DNA of 64,000 nt from Asanoa iriomotensis (lineage in GTDB: Bacteria > Actinomycetota > Actinomycetes > Mycobacteriales > Micromonosporaceae), in contig NZ_BONC01000032.1 in assembly GCF_016862515.1 (NCBI RefSeq), positions 1 through 64,000 of the forward strand. Direction: 5' to 3'. The notes below the pieces were generated by a model, which saw nothing but the letters and a program-made list of their open reading frames with translations, ran no database searches and was not told where the DNA came from. Positions 18,538 to 27,046 of the stretch are shown in pieces (the stretch's first letter is position 1; each line of letters opens with the position of its first letter). Position numbers and translations under genes: made by a program.

Positions 18538-19703
18538 GCGGGATGTCCTCCGATGCGCGCGAGCGGCTGGCCCGGTGCGACCGGGTCGTCGTGATGGGCG
18601 AGCCATTCGGTCAGCAGGCCGTCGCCGTGGGCGGCGACCTCGACCGGGCCCTGCCGGGTGGACACGTGCCCGATGGTCTGACCAGTGCTTACGGTATCGC
18701 CTTCGGCGAGCCCCTCGGCCGGGTGGAACAGCCCGGCGGTGCCGGCGACCACGACCCGGAACTGTGGGCTGGGCTCGTGGCTCGGTGCCGTGCCGTGGCG
18801 GGCCACGAGGTCGCGGGCGGCGGGCAGGTCGTCGGGCGTGTTGAGGGTGACGATCTCGATGCCGTTGGCCTTGAGCTCGCGCTTGACCAGACCGGCGAGG
18901 GTGCCGGCGGGCGGCAGCTCGAGCACGGCGGTCACGCCCAGGTCGGCGAGGGTGCGCATGCACAGGTCCCAGCGGACGGGGGCGGTCACCTGGCGGACCA
19001 GCCGGGTGAGCAGGTCGCGGCCGTGGGCCACGGCGTTGCCGTCGAGGTTCGACAGCAGGATCCGGGTCGGGTCGGCGGGGGTGATGCCGGCCGCGACGGC
19101 CGCCAGCGCCTGTTCGGCGGGGGCCATGTACGGGGTGTGGAAGGCGCCCGCGACCTGCAGCGCGATGACCCGCGCCTTGGCCGGCGGCTCGGCGCCGAGC
19201 TTGGCCAGCGCGTCGAGCGCGCCGGCGGCGACCACCTGGCCCGCGCCGTTGCGGTTGGCCGGGTAGAGCCCGTGTGCCTCGATCGCGGCGAGCACCTCGG
19301 CGGCGTCGCCACCGAGCACGGCCGACATGCCGGTCGGCTCGAGCGCGCAGGCGGCGGCCATCTCGCGACCGCGTACGCCGGCGAGCGTCACCGCCGCCTC
19401 GGCGCTCAGCGCGCCCGCGAGGGCCGCGGCGCCCAGCTCGCCGACGCTGTGCCCGGCGACCACCGAGACGTCGTGCATCGGCAGCCGCTCCGCGGCGAGC
19501 AGCGCGGCCGCCACCAGCAGCGGCTGGGTGCGGGCCGTGTCCTTGATCTCCTCGGCATCGGCAGCAGTGCCGAGATGCACGAGGTCGACTCCGGAGAGTG
19601 CGGACCACCAACGGAGTCGGGCTTCGGTGCCGGGAAGTTCGAGCCACGAAGCGAGGAATCCGGGCTTTTGCGAGCCCTGGCCGGGCGAGAGTACGGCGAG
19701 CAC
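18534..19703 (-). CDS. fabD: malonyl-CoA:ACP transacylase with C-terminal lipoyl-like extension
   Basis: A 389-residue protein. Residues 1 to about 305 are a canonical FabD: SPGQGSQ at 6-12, nucleophile S86 in GHSVGE, and the catalytic histidine in GAFHTPYM. Residues about 315-389 form an extra small beta domain reading like a biotinyl/lipoyl fold (EGDTVSTGQTIG, then GDGLLTEWL and DDPVAPGQPLARI) but without the modifiable lysine. I recall the same extension in other Micromonosporaceae, so it is probably conserved. GTG at 19703 is preferred because homology begins there; the frame continues upstream through the promoter. First gene of the fab operon, following fasR. Confidence 0.93.
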   Translation of the reverse strand: MLAVLSPGQGSQKPGFLASWLELPGTEARLRWWSALSGVDLVHLGTAADAEEIKDTARTQPLLVAAALLAAERLPMHDVSVVAGHSVGELGAAALAGALSAEAAVTLAGVRGREMAAACALEPTGMSAVLGGDAAEVLAAIEAHGLYPANRNGAGQVVAAGALDALAKLGAEPPAKARVIALQVAGAFHTPYMAPAEQALAAVAAGITPADPTRILLSNLDGNAVAHGRDLLTRLVRQVTAPVRWDLCMRTLADLGVTAVLELPPAGTLAGLVKRELKANGIEIVTLNTPDDLPAARDLVARHGTAPSHEPSPQFRVVVAGTAGLFHPAEGLAEGDTVSTGQTIGHVSTRQGPVEVAAHGDGLLTEWLAHHDDPVAPGQPLARIGGHPA

Positions 19704-19754
19704 GTTTACGACTCTGCGGGATACTCGTGGGTCATGTGGTTGCCGGCAGGCACC

Positions 19755-19782
19755 AAACCACACTATTGGTTTTGTATGGTTT
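19755..19782. promoter_or_regulatory. candidate FasR operator upstream of fabD
   Basis: In the 136-base gap between fasR and fabD, AAACCA (19755-19760) and TGGTTT (19767-19772) form an inverted repeat with a 6-base spacer; another TGGTTT lies at 19777-19782, exactly 10 bp further on. It stands in an AT-rich island in otherwise GC-rich DNA, about 52 bases upstream of the fabD start. FasR of Streptomyces activates fabDHPF (established); the site assignment here is inference. Confidence 0.5.
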
Positions 19783-19839
19783 CTACAATGAGTGGCTGCG
19801 ATCACGTACGGTATGGTGCGATTTTTTCCAAACGAGCGT

Positions 19840-21045
19840 TCAGGCGTCGCCGGTCGCCGCGGAACTCCGCGGATCAAGGCGCCCGACCGTCAACGCGATC
19901 CGCAACGCGAACAGGTCCCGCGGTGACAGCGGCGAGAAGCCGGTGACGTCGCCGATCCTGCGCAGCCGGTAACGGACCGTGTTGGGATGCACGAACAGCG
20001 CCCGGGCCGCACTCTCCAGCACGCCGCCGGCCGCGAAGAACGCGTCCAGGGTCTCGATCAGCTCGCCGCCGGCCCGCACCAGGGCGCCGTAGACGTCGCG
20101 GCGCAGCGCCCGGCGGGCCGCCGCGTCGCCGGCCAGGGCCCGCTCGGGCAGCAGCGCCGCGGCGGCGACCGGCCGGGGCGCGTCCGGCCAGGCGGGCGCC
20201 GCGCGGAACCCGGCCAGGGCCGCCCGCGCCGACTCGGTCGCCTCGTCGAGGCTGGCCACCGCCGGCCCGACCACCACCGGCCCGGCGCCGAAGCCTTCGA
20301 GGAGCTTCTCGGTCGCGTTGAGGGGGTCGGCCGCGCCGCCCAGCACCACCACGAGCCGGTCGCCGTGGACGCCGCTGATCACCTCGACGCCGATCCGCCG
20401 GGCCTGCCGGTAGACGGTGTGCAGCACCGGCGCCACCTCGCCGCCGGGTGAGCGCCCGACCGCGACGGCGACCGGTGGCGCGTCCGCCCAGCCGAGGGCG
20501 GCCGCCCGGCTGGCCAGGGTGTCCGTGGAGTCGCCGCGCAGCAGCGCGTCGACCAGCAGGGCCTGGAGGCGGGCGTCCCAGGAGCCGCGGGACTCGGCCG
20601 CCCGCGCGTACACCCGGGCGGCGGAGAAGGCGATCTCCCGCGAGAACCGGAGCACCTCCTCGCGCAGGTCGCGCTCCTCGCCGGGCGCGGCGAGGTGGGC
20701 GGCCTGCTCCTCGACGACGTCGATGGTGACCTGGATCAGCGCGACCGTCTGCTGCAGGCTGATGCTGCGGGCCAGGGCCCGGGGCGCCGCCGCGAACACC
20801 TCGTCGGAGACCTCGCGGGGCCGGCTCTTGGGCCCCTGGCGCATGAACTCGACCAGCGACCGGACACCCGCCTGGGCGACCAGCATCACCCATGCGCGCT
20901 GGTCGGCGGGGAGTTGGCGGAACCAGACCAGCGTCTCGTCCATCCGGGCGACGCTGGCCGTGGCGAGGGCGCCGGCGGACCGCTCGATCCGGCGCAACGT
21001 CGCCGCGAGCCCGTCCGCCGCCTGGTCGTCCACGAGATACACCAT
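19840..21045 (-). CDS. fasR: PucR-type transcriptional activator of fatty acid synthesis
   Basis: A 401-residue regulator with an N-terminal alpha-helical sensing region, a central GGDEF-like domain (VEVISGVHGDRLVVVLGG) and a C-terminal PucR-type helix-turn-helix (ARALFVHPNTVRYRLRRIGDVTG at about 355-378). Its position directly upstream of fabD on the same strand matches FasR of Streptomyces, which activates the fab operon. The ATG at 21045 has no good ribosome site and lies only 12 bases from the divergent PAP2 ATG. Effector probably long-chain acyl-CoA by analogy with mycobacterial FasR, although that protein is of a different family, so treat this as open. Confidence 0.87.
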   Translation of the reverse strand: MVYLVDDQAADGLAATLRRIERSAGALATASVARMDETLVWFRQLPADQRAWVMLVAQAGVRSLVEFMRQGPKSRPREVSDEVFAAAPRALARSISLQQTVALIQVTIDVVEEQAAHLAAPGEERDLREEVLRFSREIAFSAARVYARAAESRGSWDARLQALLVDALLRGDSTDTLASRAAALGWADAPPVAVAVGRSPGGEVAPVLHTVYRQARRIGVEVISGVHGDRLVVVLGGAADPLNATEKLLEGFGAGPVVVGPAVASLDEATESARAALAGFRAAPAWPDAPRPVAAAALLPERALAGDAAARRALRRDVYGALVRAGGELIETLDAFFAAGGVLESAARALFVHPNTVRYRLRRIGDVTGFSPLSPRDLFALRIALTVGRLDPRSSAATGDA

Positions 21046-21057
21046 AAGCTGGCCCGG

Positions 21058-21693
21058 ATGTACCGCTCACCCGCGCGCCCGCCCGTCGCCCTTCCGCTGG
21101 CCGCGCTGGCCGCTTTCGGGGTGCTGCTCGGCCTCGTCGCCGGGGACTGGCCGCCGCTGGTCCGCTGGGACAGTTCGGTGATCGCCGACCTGCGCGCCTT
21201 CGGCGGCGCGCGCCCGGTGCTGATCGACTGGCTGAGGGCGCTGACCAGCGTCGCCGCGACCATCCCGTACGTGGCCGTCGGCGCCGCGGCGACCCTGCTC
21301 TTCGCGCTGCGCCGGGATCGCCGGGACGCGGTGTTCTGCGCCCTGGTCACGGCGGCCGTGCCGATCCTCTGGGGCATCATGCACTGGACGCTGCACAACC
21401 CGCGGCCGGCCGACGGGTTCGTGGTGGTGACCAGCTCCGGGTTCCCCAGCGGGCACACCAGCAACGCCGCCGCGTTCTCGATCGCCCTGGTGCTGCTGGT
21501 CTGGCCGCGCGCGGGTGCGGGCGCCCGGGCGGCCACCTGCCTGGCCGCGGCGGCGTTCACCGGGTTCATCGGGTTCACCCGGGTCGCGCTGCTGGCGCAC
21601 TGGCCGACCGACGTGCTCGGCGGCATCCTGCTGGCCGCGTCGGTGGTCCCGGTGGCCGCCCGGGTCGCCCGCCTAGGCGGCGTCGACCGGTAG
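21058..21693 (+). CDS. PAP2-family membrane phosphatase
   Basis: A 211-residue membrane protein with about five or six helices and the three phosphatidic-acid-phosphatase motifs: HWTLHNPRP (C1), PSGHTSNA (C2) and TRVALLAHWPTDVLGG (C3), the last with the catalytic histidine. It likely dephosphorylates a lipid or polyprenyl phosphate at the outer membrane face. No ribosome site precedes the ATG, which is nearly back-to-back with the fasR start. Its last 21 bases overlap the convergent histidine kinase gene. Confidence 0.9.
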   Translation: MYRSPARPPVALPLAALAAFGVLLGLVAGDWPPLVRWDSSVIADLRAFGGARPVLIDWLRALTSVAATIPYVAVGAAATLLFALRRDRRDAVFCALVTAAVPILWGIMHWTLHNPRPADGFVVVTSSGFPSGHTSNAAAFSIALVLLVWPRAGAGARAATCLAAAAFTGFIGFTRVALLAHWPTDVLGGILLAASVVPVAARVARLGGVDR

Positions 21694-22845
21694 CGCCGCG
21701 TGCACCCGCCAGTGCGCTTCCGTTTCCGGGCCCGCGTCGAGGCGGCCGCGCAGCAGGGCGGCCCGCTCGCGCATCCCGATCAGGCCGGCGCCGGCGCCGA
21801 GGTGGTCGAGGGGGCCGGGGCTGGCGACCGGGTTGTGCACGGTCAGGCGGACCTCGTGGGTGTCGTAGTGGACCTTCACGCTCGCCGTACCCGTGCCGTG
21901 TTTGAGGGCGTTGGTCAGCGACTCCTGGACGATCCGGTAGCCGGCCAGGTCGACGTTGACCGGCAGCTCCCGCGGCTCGCCGGTGGTGGTCAGGTCGACC
22001 GCCAGCCCCGCCGCCCGAGCCCCGCTGACCAGGCGCTCGACCTCGGCCAGGCCGGGCGTCACCGGGTCGTCGCCCGGCTCGGCCTCCGGGCCGCGCAGCA
22101 CGTCGATCATCTGCCGCATCTCCGCCAGCCCCTGCACGCTGTTCTCCCGGATCACCCGCAGGGAGTCCTCGACCTGGGTCGTCGTCAGGTTGCGCACGCT
22201 CAGCGCCGCCGTCGCGTGGATCGCCACCACGCTGAGGTGGTTGGCGACCATGTCGTGCAGCTCGCGGGCCATCCGGGTGCGCTCGGCCGCGACGGCCTGC
22301 CGCCGGTCGAGCTCGGCGACGCGGGCGGTCTGCTCGGCCCGTGACCGTTCGAGCGCGGCCTGGTCCCGATACTGCCGGACGCTCAGCCCGGTCAGGATCG
22401 GCAACACCAGCACGAGTACGGCGGGGATGCCCAGCGCCAATCCGCGCACCGAGCCGGACTCGGCGACACCGAGGGCCGCGGTCGCCGCCACGACCGCGAT
22501 CGACACCTCGAGCGCCCGCCGCCACAGCCTGGGCGGACCGAACACGCAGGCGTCGTAGAGCACTTGGGTGTAGATCAGCAACGTGGCGATCGAGCCGCCC
22601 AGGGCCAGGTCGGCGAGCATGGCCGAGGTGCCGATCCCGAGCGAGGCGAGCGGCGCCCGCCGGCGCAGGGCGACGGCGCCGCTGGCCACCACCATCGGCA
22701 GGTAGAGCAGCCAGTGCGGGCCGTTGCCCCAGCCGGCGCCGATCGTCAGGTACGCACCGGACGCGATGATCAACGTCCCGCCGGCCAGCGCGACGGCGGC
22801 CAGCGCGAGGTCGCGGGCCGGTGAGCCGCGTGGGGGAAGGCGCAT
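21673..22845 (-). CDS. NarL-type sensor histidine kinase (orphan)
   Basis: A 390-residue kinase with five or so N-terminal membrane helices (about 10-165), a short coiled linker, the HisKA_3 phospho-acceptor ARELHDMVANHLSVV at about 208, the N box ESLTNALKHG and the lid GAGLIGMRERAALLRG. Such kinases normally phosphorylate a LuxR/NarL-type regulator encoded next door, but none lies on either side here. Start ATG at 22845; no clear ribosome site. Confidence 0.92.
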   Translation of the reverse strand: MRLPPRGSPARDLALAAVALAGGTLIIASGAYLTIGAGWGNGPHWLLYLPMVVASGAVALRRRAPLASLGIGTSAMLADLALGGSIATLLIYTQVLYDACVFGPPRLWRRALEVSIAVVAATAALGVAESGSVRGLALGIPAVLVLVLPILTGLSVRQYRDQAALERSRAEQTARVAELDRRQAVAAERTRMARELHDMVANHLSVVAIHATAALSVRNLTTTQVEDSLRVIRENSVQGLAEMRQMIDVLRGPEAEPGDDPVTPGLAEVERLVSGARAAGLAVDLTTTGEPRELPVNVDLAGYRIVQESLTNALKHGTGTASVKVHYDTHEVRLTVHNPVASPGPLDHLGAGAGLIGMRERAALLRGRLDAGPETEAHWRVHAALPVDAA

Positions 22846-23005
22846 CACAGCATCGATGTAAGCACGCTCCGGCCGCGTCCTCGTCCGCCTGTGAGACGAG
22901 CGCCCTCCGCCGCTGGGAGGAGACCGGTTTCGCCGTCGGCGCCGACGCCGATGCCGGTTCGCCGGGAAACCCTTGCCTGGTGACCGTGCGTCGAGGGGGG
23001 TCGAC

Positions 23006-23557
23006 ATGATCGTGGCGTTGATCGTGGCCAGCGAGATCGGGTTCTGGGTGCTGCTCGGCCTGGGCCTGCTCGCGCGGTACGTGCTGCGGATGCGCCGGCT
23101 CAGCGTGGTGCTGCTGGTCGGCTCGCCGGTGCTCGACCTGGTGCTGCTGGTGGCGACCGTGGTCGACCTGCGCCGGGGCGGCACCGCCGGCGCGATGCAC
23201 GGCCTCGCGGCGATCTACCTCGGCTTCTCGGTGATGTTCGGGCACGCCATGATCCGCTGGGCGGACCAGCGGTTCGCGCACCGGTTCGCGGGCGGCCCGC
23301 CGCCGTGGAAGCCGCCGTCCGGGGGCTGGGCGCGGACCCGGCACGAGTGGCGGGAGTGGTTCAAGGCCGTCCTCGCGTGCGGGATCTCGGCGGCGCTGCT
23401 CGGTGCCGGCATCCTGATGGTCGACGACGCCGACCGCGCGGCCGGCCTCGTCGCGTGGCTGACGCGGCTGCCGCTCGTCGTCGCGATCTGGTTCGTCGCG
23501 GGCCCGGGTTGGGCGACACTCTTCCCGGGTCGGCCCAAAGAGGACGCGGTTCGTTGA
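23006..23557 (+). CDS. YmcC-like integral membrane protein
   Basis: A 183-residue protein with two N-terminal helices (about 3-22 and 32-52), a further hydrophobic stretch around GLAAIYLGFSVMFGHA, a conserved-looking WADQRFAHRFAGGPPP loop and two C-terminal helices. The pattern (GFWVLLGLGLLARYVLR, then the loop) resembles the Bacillus YmcC family of unknown function. The ATG at 23006 has a purine-rich GAGGGGGG site upstream. Confidence 0.8.
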   Translation: MIVALIVASEIGFWVLLGLGLLARYVLRMRRLSVVLLVGSPVLDLVLLVATVVDLRRGGTAGAMHGLAAIYLGFSVMFGHAMIRWADQRFAHRFAGGPPPWKPPSGGWARTRHEWREWFKAVLACGISAALLGAGILMVDDADRAAGLVAWLTRLPLVVAIWFVAGPGWATLFPGRPKEDAVR

Positions 23558-23623
23558 CGGAGCGAATCGCTGTAGTGTACAGGTAGTTAACCCGGCCCCG
23601 CGGACGGGATTTCTGCTGCTCAG

Positions 23624-23650
23624 ACCATTAGGGTGTGGAGGCCTAATGGT
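23624..23650. promoter_or_regulatory. perfect 9-bp inverted repeat
   Basis: ACCATTAGG at 23624-23632 and CCTAATGGT at 23642-23650 are perfect arms around a 9-base spacer. Low GC compared with surroundings. It could be an operator for the TetR gene about 420 bases downstream or for a short frame starting inside the right arm. Confidence 0.5.
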
Positions 23651-24005
23651 TCACCCGGTGGCGGCCGGGTGGAGAGACGGCGGAGAACAGGAGGCCGTGA
23701 TGGCGCACGGGGAGGCCGATCCCGGCTGCGTCGAAGCGGGCAACCCACCGCAGGCAGCGGACTCACCCGACCCCGACGAGCCCGCGCCGGGCCGGCAGAT
23801 CCGGCGCATCTGCGCGGAGCCCACGGCCGAACGCACCCGCGACGGCGACGACGACGCCGAGCCGCCGGAGCACGTGATCCTCTTCGGCCGCGCGCCGGCC
23901 TGTCGCAGCGAGCGCCCGGGTTGGGCGGGCGCCCACCGCCACGGCGCTGTCCGACCGCGCCGGCGCGCGACGCGCCGCGAACGCCCGCCAGACCGCTGGT
24001 GCTGA
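23646..24005 (+). CDS. doubtful small ORF in the 23.6-24.0 kb gap
   Basis: This is the only open frame in the ~510-base stretch between the YmcC-like gene and the TetR gene. It could encode up to 119 residues (or about 101 from an ATG at 23700, which has AGGAGG at 23690-23695). The product is low complexity, rich in Arg, Pro, Asp and Glu, with three cysteines and no recognisable domain. It may simply be GC-rich noise; reported so that the gap is described. Confidence 0.25.
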   Translation: MVHPVAAGWRDGGEQEAVMAHGEADPGCVEAGNPPQAADSPDPDEPAPGRQIRRICAEPTAERTRDGDDDAEPPEHVILFGRAPACRSERPGWAGAHRHGAVRPRRRATRRERPPDRWC

Positions 24006-24067
24006 CCGGGGCTCGTCCTGGCGATCAGCTAGGGAGTGCCGCGCCCACGATGTAGATTTTGTCCGAT

Positions 24068-24625
24068 ATGGACGAGAAGCAGCGGCGGATCGTCGACGAG
24101 GCGATCGCGATCGCCGACGCCCGCGGGATCGATGCCGTTTCGATGCGCGCGGTCGGGCAGCGGCTCGGGCTCAGTCCGATGGCGCTGTACCCCTACCTGC
24201 GCAGCAAGGACGCGCTGCTCGACGGCATGGTCGAGCGGCTGCTCGGCGAGCTGCTCGCGATGGCACCGGCCACCGGCGGCTGGCAGGAGCAGCTGCGGGC
24301 GGTCGCCCGGGCGGTGCGCGCGCTGGCCCGGCGCCATCCGGGCGCGTACCCGCTGATCATGTCGCGGCCCGGCGAAACGGCCGAGACCCGCCGTCTCGAC
24401 GACCTGATCTCGGAGATCCTGCGCGCGGCCGGCGTGCCGGCCGCCGACGTGGCCCGGCTGGAGCGACTACTGTCGACGATCCTGCTGGGATTCGCGAACT
24501 CCGAGGTCAACGGCCGGTTCGGCGCCGGGCCGGCGACGGGCGACTGGGACACGGAGTTCGACCGCGACCTGGACGACGAGATCCGCCTGATCGAAGGGAT
24601 CATCACCCGATCAAGCGCGACCTAG
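24068..24625 (+). CDS. TetR family regulator
   Basis: A 185-residue repressor. The helix-turn-helix is VSMRAVGQRLGLSPMALYPYLRSKDAL (about 22-48); the C-terminal domain is all helical. The ATG at 24068 has no ribosome site and lies within GTCC-GATAT-GGAC (24061-24073), a possible autoregulatory operator on a leaderless message. It converges on the anchored secreted protein gene, overlapping by four bases. Confidence 0.9.
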   Translation: MDEKQRRIVDEAIAIADARGIDAVSMRAVGQRLGLSPMALYPYLRSKDALLDGMVERLLGELLAMAPATGGWQEQLRAVARAVRALARRHPGAYPLIMSRPGETAETRRLDDLISEILRAAGVPAADVARLERLLSTILLGFANSEVNGRFGAGPATGDWDTEFDRDLDDEIRLIEGIITRSSAT

Positions 24626-25302
24626 CGTGTGCGGTGCCGGATGATCAGGGCGACGCCGGCGACCATGAAGGCGAGCACCAGCACCACACCGCCGTTGAGC
24701 AGCACCAGGCGGCGCAGCTCAGACAGCAACGTGTCGACGTCGCGGCCCGTGGGCAGGGCGTCGTCCGGGATGACGCGTTCGCCGCCGCCGATGCCACCGC
24801 TGATCACGTCGGGCTTTTCGGGGATCGGCGCGCCGGCGATGCGCAGGGCCTCCGACATGGTCATGCGCCCGAGGAACCAGGCCGGCGTGGTCTTCTTCTT
24901 GTCCGGCTGGGCCGCGGGGCGGTATGCCTTGGGGCCACCCTGCGCCAGCGGGTAGAGGTCGTAGGTGTACCGCGGCTTGTCGTCGTATCGCACGACGACC
25001 GTGAACTTCTTGCCCAGCGTCTCCTTCTTGGGAGCGGTGATCTGGCCGACCGTGCCGGGCAGGAAGCTCACCTCGCGGAGCAGGTCACGGAAGAGCTGCG
25101 GCTTGTCCTTGGCGGTCACGGTGCTGTCGGCCATGCCCTCGGCCGTGATGACCACCGCGGTGGCCTGGGGCGCCTTGGGCGCCTGACCGACCACAGTGGC
25201 CGGACGCGCCGCGGCCAGCGCCGGAGCCGCCGCACCGGTGGTGCCCAGAAGGAAGCCGGCGGCGACCACCAACAACAACCGCCTGCGGACCGATCGCCCC
25301 AC
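24622..25302 (-). CDS. secreted, C-terminally membrane-anchored protein of unknown function
   Basis: A 226-residue protein. It starts with a signal peptide (SVRRRLLLVVAAGFLLG, cleavage near PALAAA at about 32), has a ~130-residue extracellular domain including VTAKDKPQLFRDLLREVSFL and a TVVVRYDDKPRYTYDLYPL beta segment, and ends with one transmembrane helix (about 200-220) and RHRTR. The extracellular part is unrecognised. The second of two consecutive GTG codons (25302) lies six bases after AGGAGG, so it is the preferred start. Confidence 0.78.
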   Translation of the reverse strand: MGRSVRRRLLLVVAAGFLLGTTGAAAPALAAARPATVVGQAPKAPQATAVVITAEGMADSTVTAKDKPQLFRDLLREVSFLPGTVGQITAPKKETLGKKFTVVVRYDDKPRYTYDLYPLAQGGPKAYRPAAQPDKKKTTPAWFLGRMTMSEALRIAGAPIPEKPDVISGGIGGGERVIPDDALPTGRDVDTLLSELRRLVLLNGGVVLVLAFMVAGVALIIRHRTR

Positions 25303-25413
25303 CACCGTCCTCCTCGCCCCGTTCGATGGCTGGCTCTTGCTTAATCCATAGACTCCGCGAACACCCCGTTGGTTGCATCCAACCGTCGGGTTATTTGCAG
25401 GTTCTGCCATCTC

Positions 25414-25440
25414 GGTGACCCACGCGTGGGGGACATCACC
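25414..25440. promoter_or_regulatory. nested palindrome upstream of the 25302 gene
   Basis: A perfect 12-bp palindrome, CCCACGCGTGGG at 25419-25430, is flanked by GGTGA (25414-25418) and TCACC (25436-25440). It lies about 115 bases upstream of the secreted-protein start and just beyond the gltX stop, so it could be an operator or a weak terminator. Confidence 0.35.
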
Positions 25441-25498
25441 GTGATCATCGGCAGCCGGCATCGTATCCGCCCGCCGCCATCCGATGGGTACCGGTGTC

Positions 25499-26944
25499 TC
25501 AGAGCTTGGCGCGCGCGGCCCGGATGCGGGCGAGTGTGCGTTCGCGGCCCAGCACGGCGAGCGACTCGAACAACGGCAGCCCGACTGAACGCCCGGTGAC
25601 CGCAACCCGAACGGGCGCCTGCGCCTTGCCCAACTTGAGCCCACGCGCGGCGCCGACCTCTTCGAGCGCGTTCTTGAGCGGCTCGGCGGACCACTCCGGC
25701 AGCGCCTCGAACGCGACGGCCGCGGCGTCCAGCAGGTCGGCGGCACCGTCCTTCATGGCCTTTGCCCAGGCCGCCTCGTCGGTGGCCGGCTCGGCGAGGA
25801 ACAGGAAGTCGACATTGGGCACGATCTCGCTGAGCACCGCGACCCGGGTCTGCGCGAACGGCGCGACCGCCGCGAACGCGGCCGCGTCGAACTCCGCCGG
25901 CGACCACGCCGGTGCCGGGATCGTCTCGGTGCCGGTCAGCCACGGGTCGCAGGCCGCGATGAACTCGTCGACCGTCAGCGCGCGGATGTATTCGCCGTTG
26001 AACGCGCGGAGCTTCTTCTCGTCGAAGAACGCGGGGGAGGGGTTGACCTCCTCGAGGCGGAACTCGTCCTCGATCACCGACCAGGGCACGATCTCCCGGT
26101 CGTTGCTCGGCGCCCAGCCCAGCAGCATGAGGTAGTTGCGCATCGCGTCGGCGAGGTAGCCCTCGTCGCGGTAGGCCTCCAGGGCCACCTTGTCGCGCCG
26201 CTTCGAGAGCTTCTGCCGCTTCTCGTTGACCACGACGGGCACGTGTGCCCAGACCGGCGGCTTGACGCCGAGCGCTTCCCAGAGGAGCTGCTGCTTGGGC
26301 GTGTTGGGCAGGTGCTCCTCGGCGCGGATCACGTGCGTGATGCCCTGCGAGATGTCGTCGACGACGTTGGCCAGCAGGAACACCGGCGACCCGTCGGCGC
26401 GGGCGATCACGAAATCCTCGATCTTGGCGTTCTCGAAGGTCGGCTCGCCGCGGATCAGGTCGATCACGCGGGTCTGGCCCTCGTCCGGGGTGCGGAACCG
26501 CAGCGCCCGTCCCTCGCCGGGGCCCAGGTTGCGATCACGGCAGAAACCGTCATATCCGGCGTACGAGTTGCCGGTGCGGGCCTGCACCATCTCGCGGGTG
26601 CAGTCGCAGTAGTAGGCCTTGCCGGCGCTGTAGAGCCGGCCGGCGGCGGCCCGCTGCTCGTCGGCGTTGGACGACTGGAAGTAAGGACCCTCGTAGGTGC
26701 CCCGCGCGATGCCGATCCAGTCGAGCGCGGAGAGGATGCCCTCGGTCCACTCGGGGCGGTTGCGGGCGGCGTCGGTGTCTTCGACGCGCAGCACGAACAC
26801 GCCGCCGTGCTGCTTGGCGTAGATCCAGTTCTGCAGCGCCGACCGGGCGCCGCCGACGTGGAACATGCCTGTCGGGGAAGGGGCGAACCGCACGCGTACC
26901 GTCACGCGGTCAAGCGTACGGGCGACTCCCGGTAGGTCCGCCAC
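25499..26944 (-). CDS. gltX: glutamyl-tRNA synthetase
   Basis: A 481-residue class I synthetase that charges tRNA-Glu. The HIGH-equivalent is in [13 protein letters not shown], the zinc-like cysteine region is YYCDCTREM, and the KMSKS-equivalent is KLSKRRD. Two starts compete: GTG at 26905, where homology begins, and GTG at 26944, which has AGGA six bases ahead. The second is annotated because of its ribosome site. That site and start lie in a 7-bp hairpin (26942-26948 with 26952-26958), directly after a long palindromic array, so translation may be structure-controlled. Confidence 0.95.
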   Translation of the reverse strand: MADLPGVARTLDRVTVRVRFAPSPTGMFHVGGARSALQNWIYAKQHGGVFVLRVEDTDAARNRPEWTEGILSALDWIGIARGTYEGPYFQSSNADEQRAAAGRLYSAGKAYYCDCTREMVQARTGNSYAGYDGFCRDRNLGPGEGRALRFRTPDEGQTRVIDLIRGEPTFENAKIEDFVIARADGSPVFLLANVVDDISQGITHVIRAEEHLPNTPKQQLLWEALGVKPPVWAHVPVVVNEKRQKLSKRRDKVALEAYRDEGYLADAMRNYLMLLGWAPSNDREIVPWSVIEDEFRLEEVNPSPAFFDEKKLRAFNGEYIRALTVDEFIAACDPWLTGTETIPAPAWSPAEFDAAAFAAVAPFAQTRVAVLSEIVPNVDFLFLAEPATDEAAWAKAMKDGAADLLDAAAVAFEALPEWSAEPLKNALEEVGAARGLKLGKAQAPVRVAVTGRSVGLPLFESLAVLGRERTLARIRAARAKL

Positions 26945-26960
26945 CAGGTTTCCTGGTGCA

Positions 26961-27036
26961 AGGAACGGTCCGTTCCAATCGCTTTCCGATTGGAACGGAC
27001 CGTTCCTATCGGAAGGCGATTGGAACGGACCGTTCC
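26961..27036. repeat. 30-bp-period array of three 15-bp palindromes ahead of gltX
   Basis: Three copies of GGAACGG-A/T-CCGTTCC start at 26962, 26992 and 27022, exactly 30 bp apart. The two 15-base spacers are near inverse complements of each other, each itself a small hairpin (AATCG...CGATT). Copies 1 and 2 with spacer 1 therefore give a perfect stem of about 20 bp with a 5-base loop CTTTC; copies 2 and 3 give an alternative stem with two mismatches. The array fills the gap between the MFS stop (27047) and the gltX start (26944). Confidence 0.9.
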
Positions 27037-27046
27037 TAACGGTGCA

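Noticed and set aside
18537-19647. Upstream extension of fabH through fabD
   Set aside because: It is the shadow frame of fabD; fabH homology starts at the ATG overlapping the fabD stop.
26962-27036. Short CRISPR-like array (repeats every 30 bp)
   Set aside because: Only three 15-bp palindromic units, spacers are inverse copies of each other and no cas genes are nearby; hairpin-array reading fits better.
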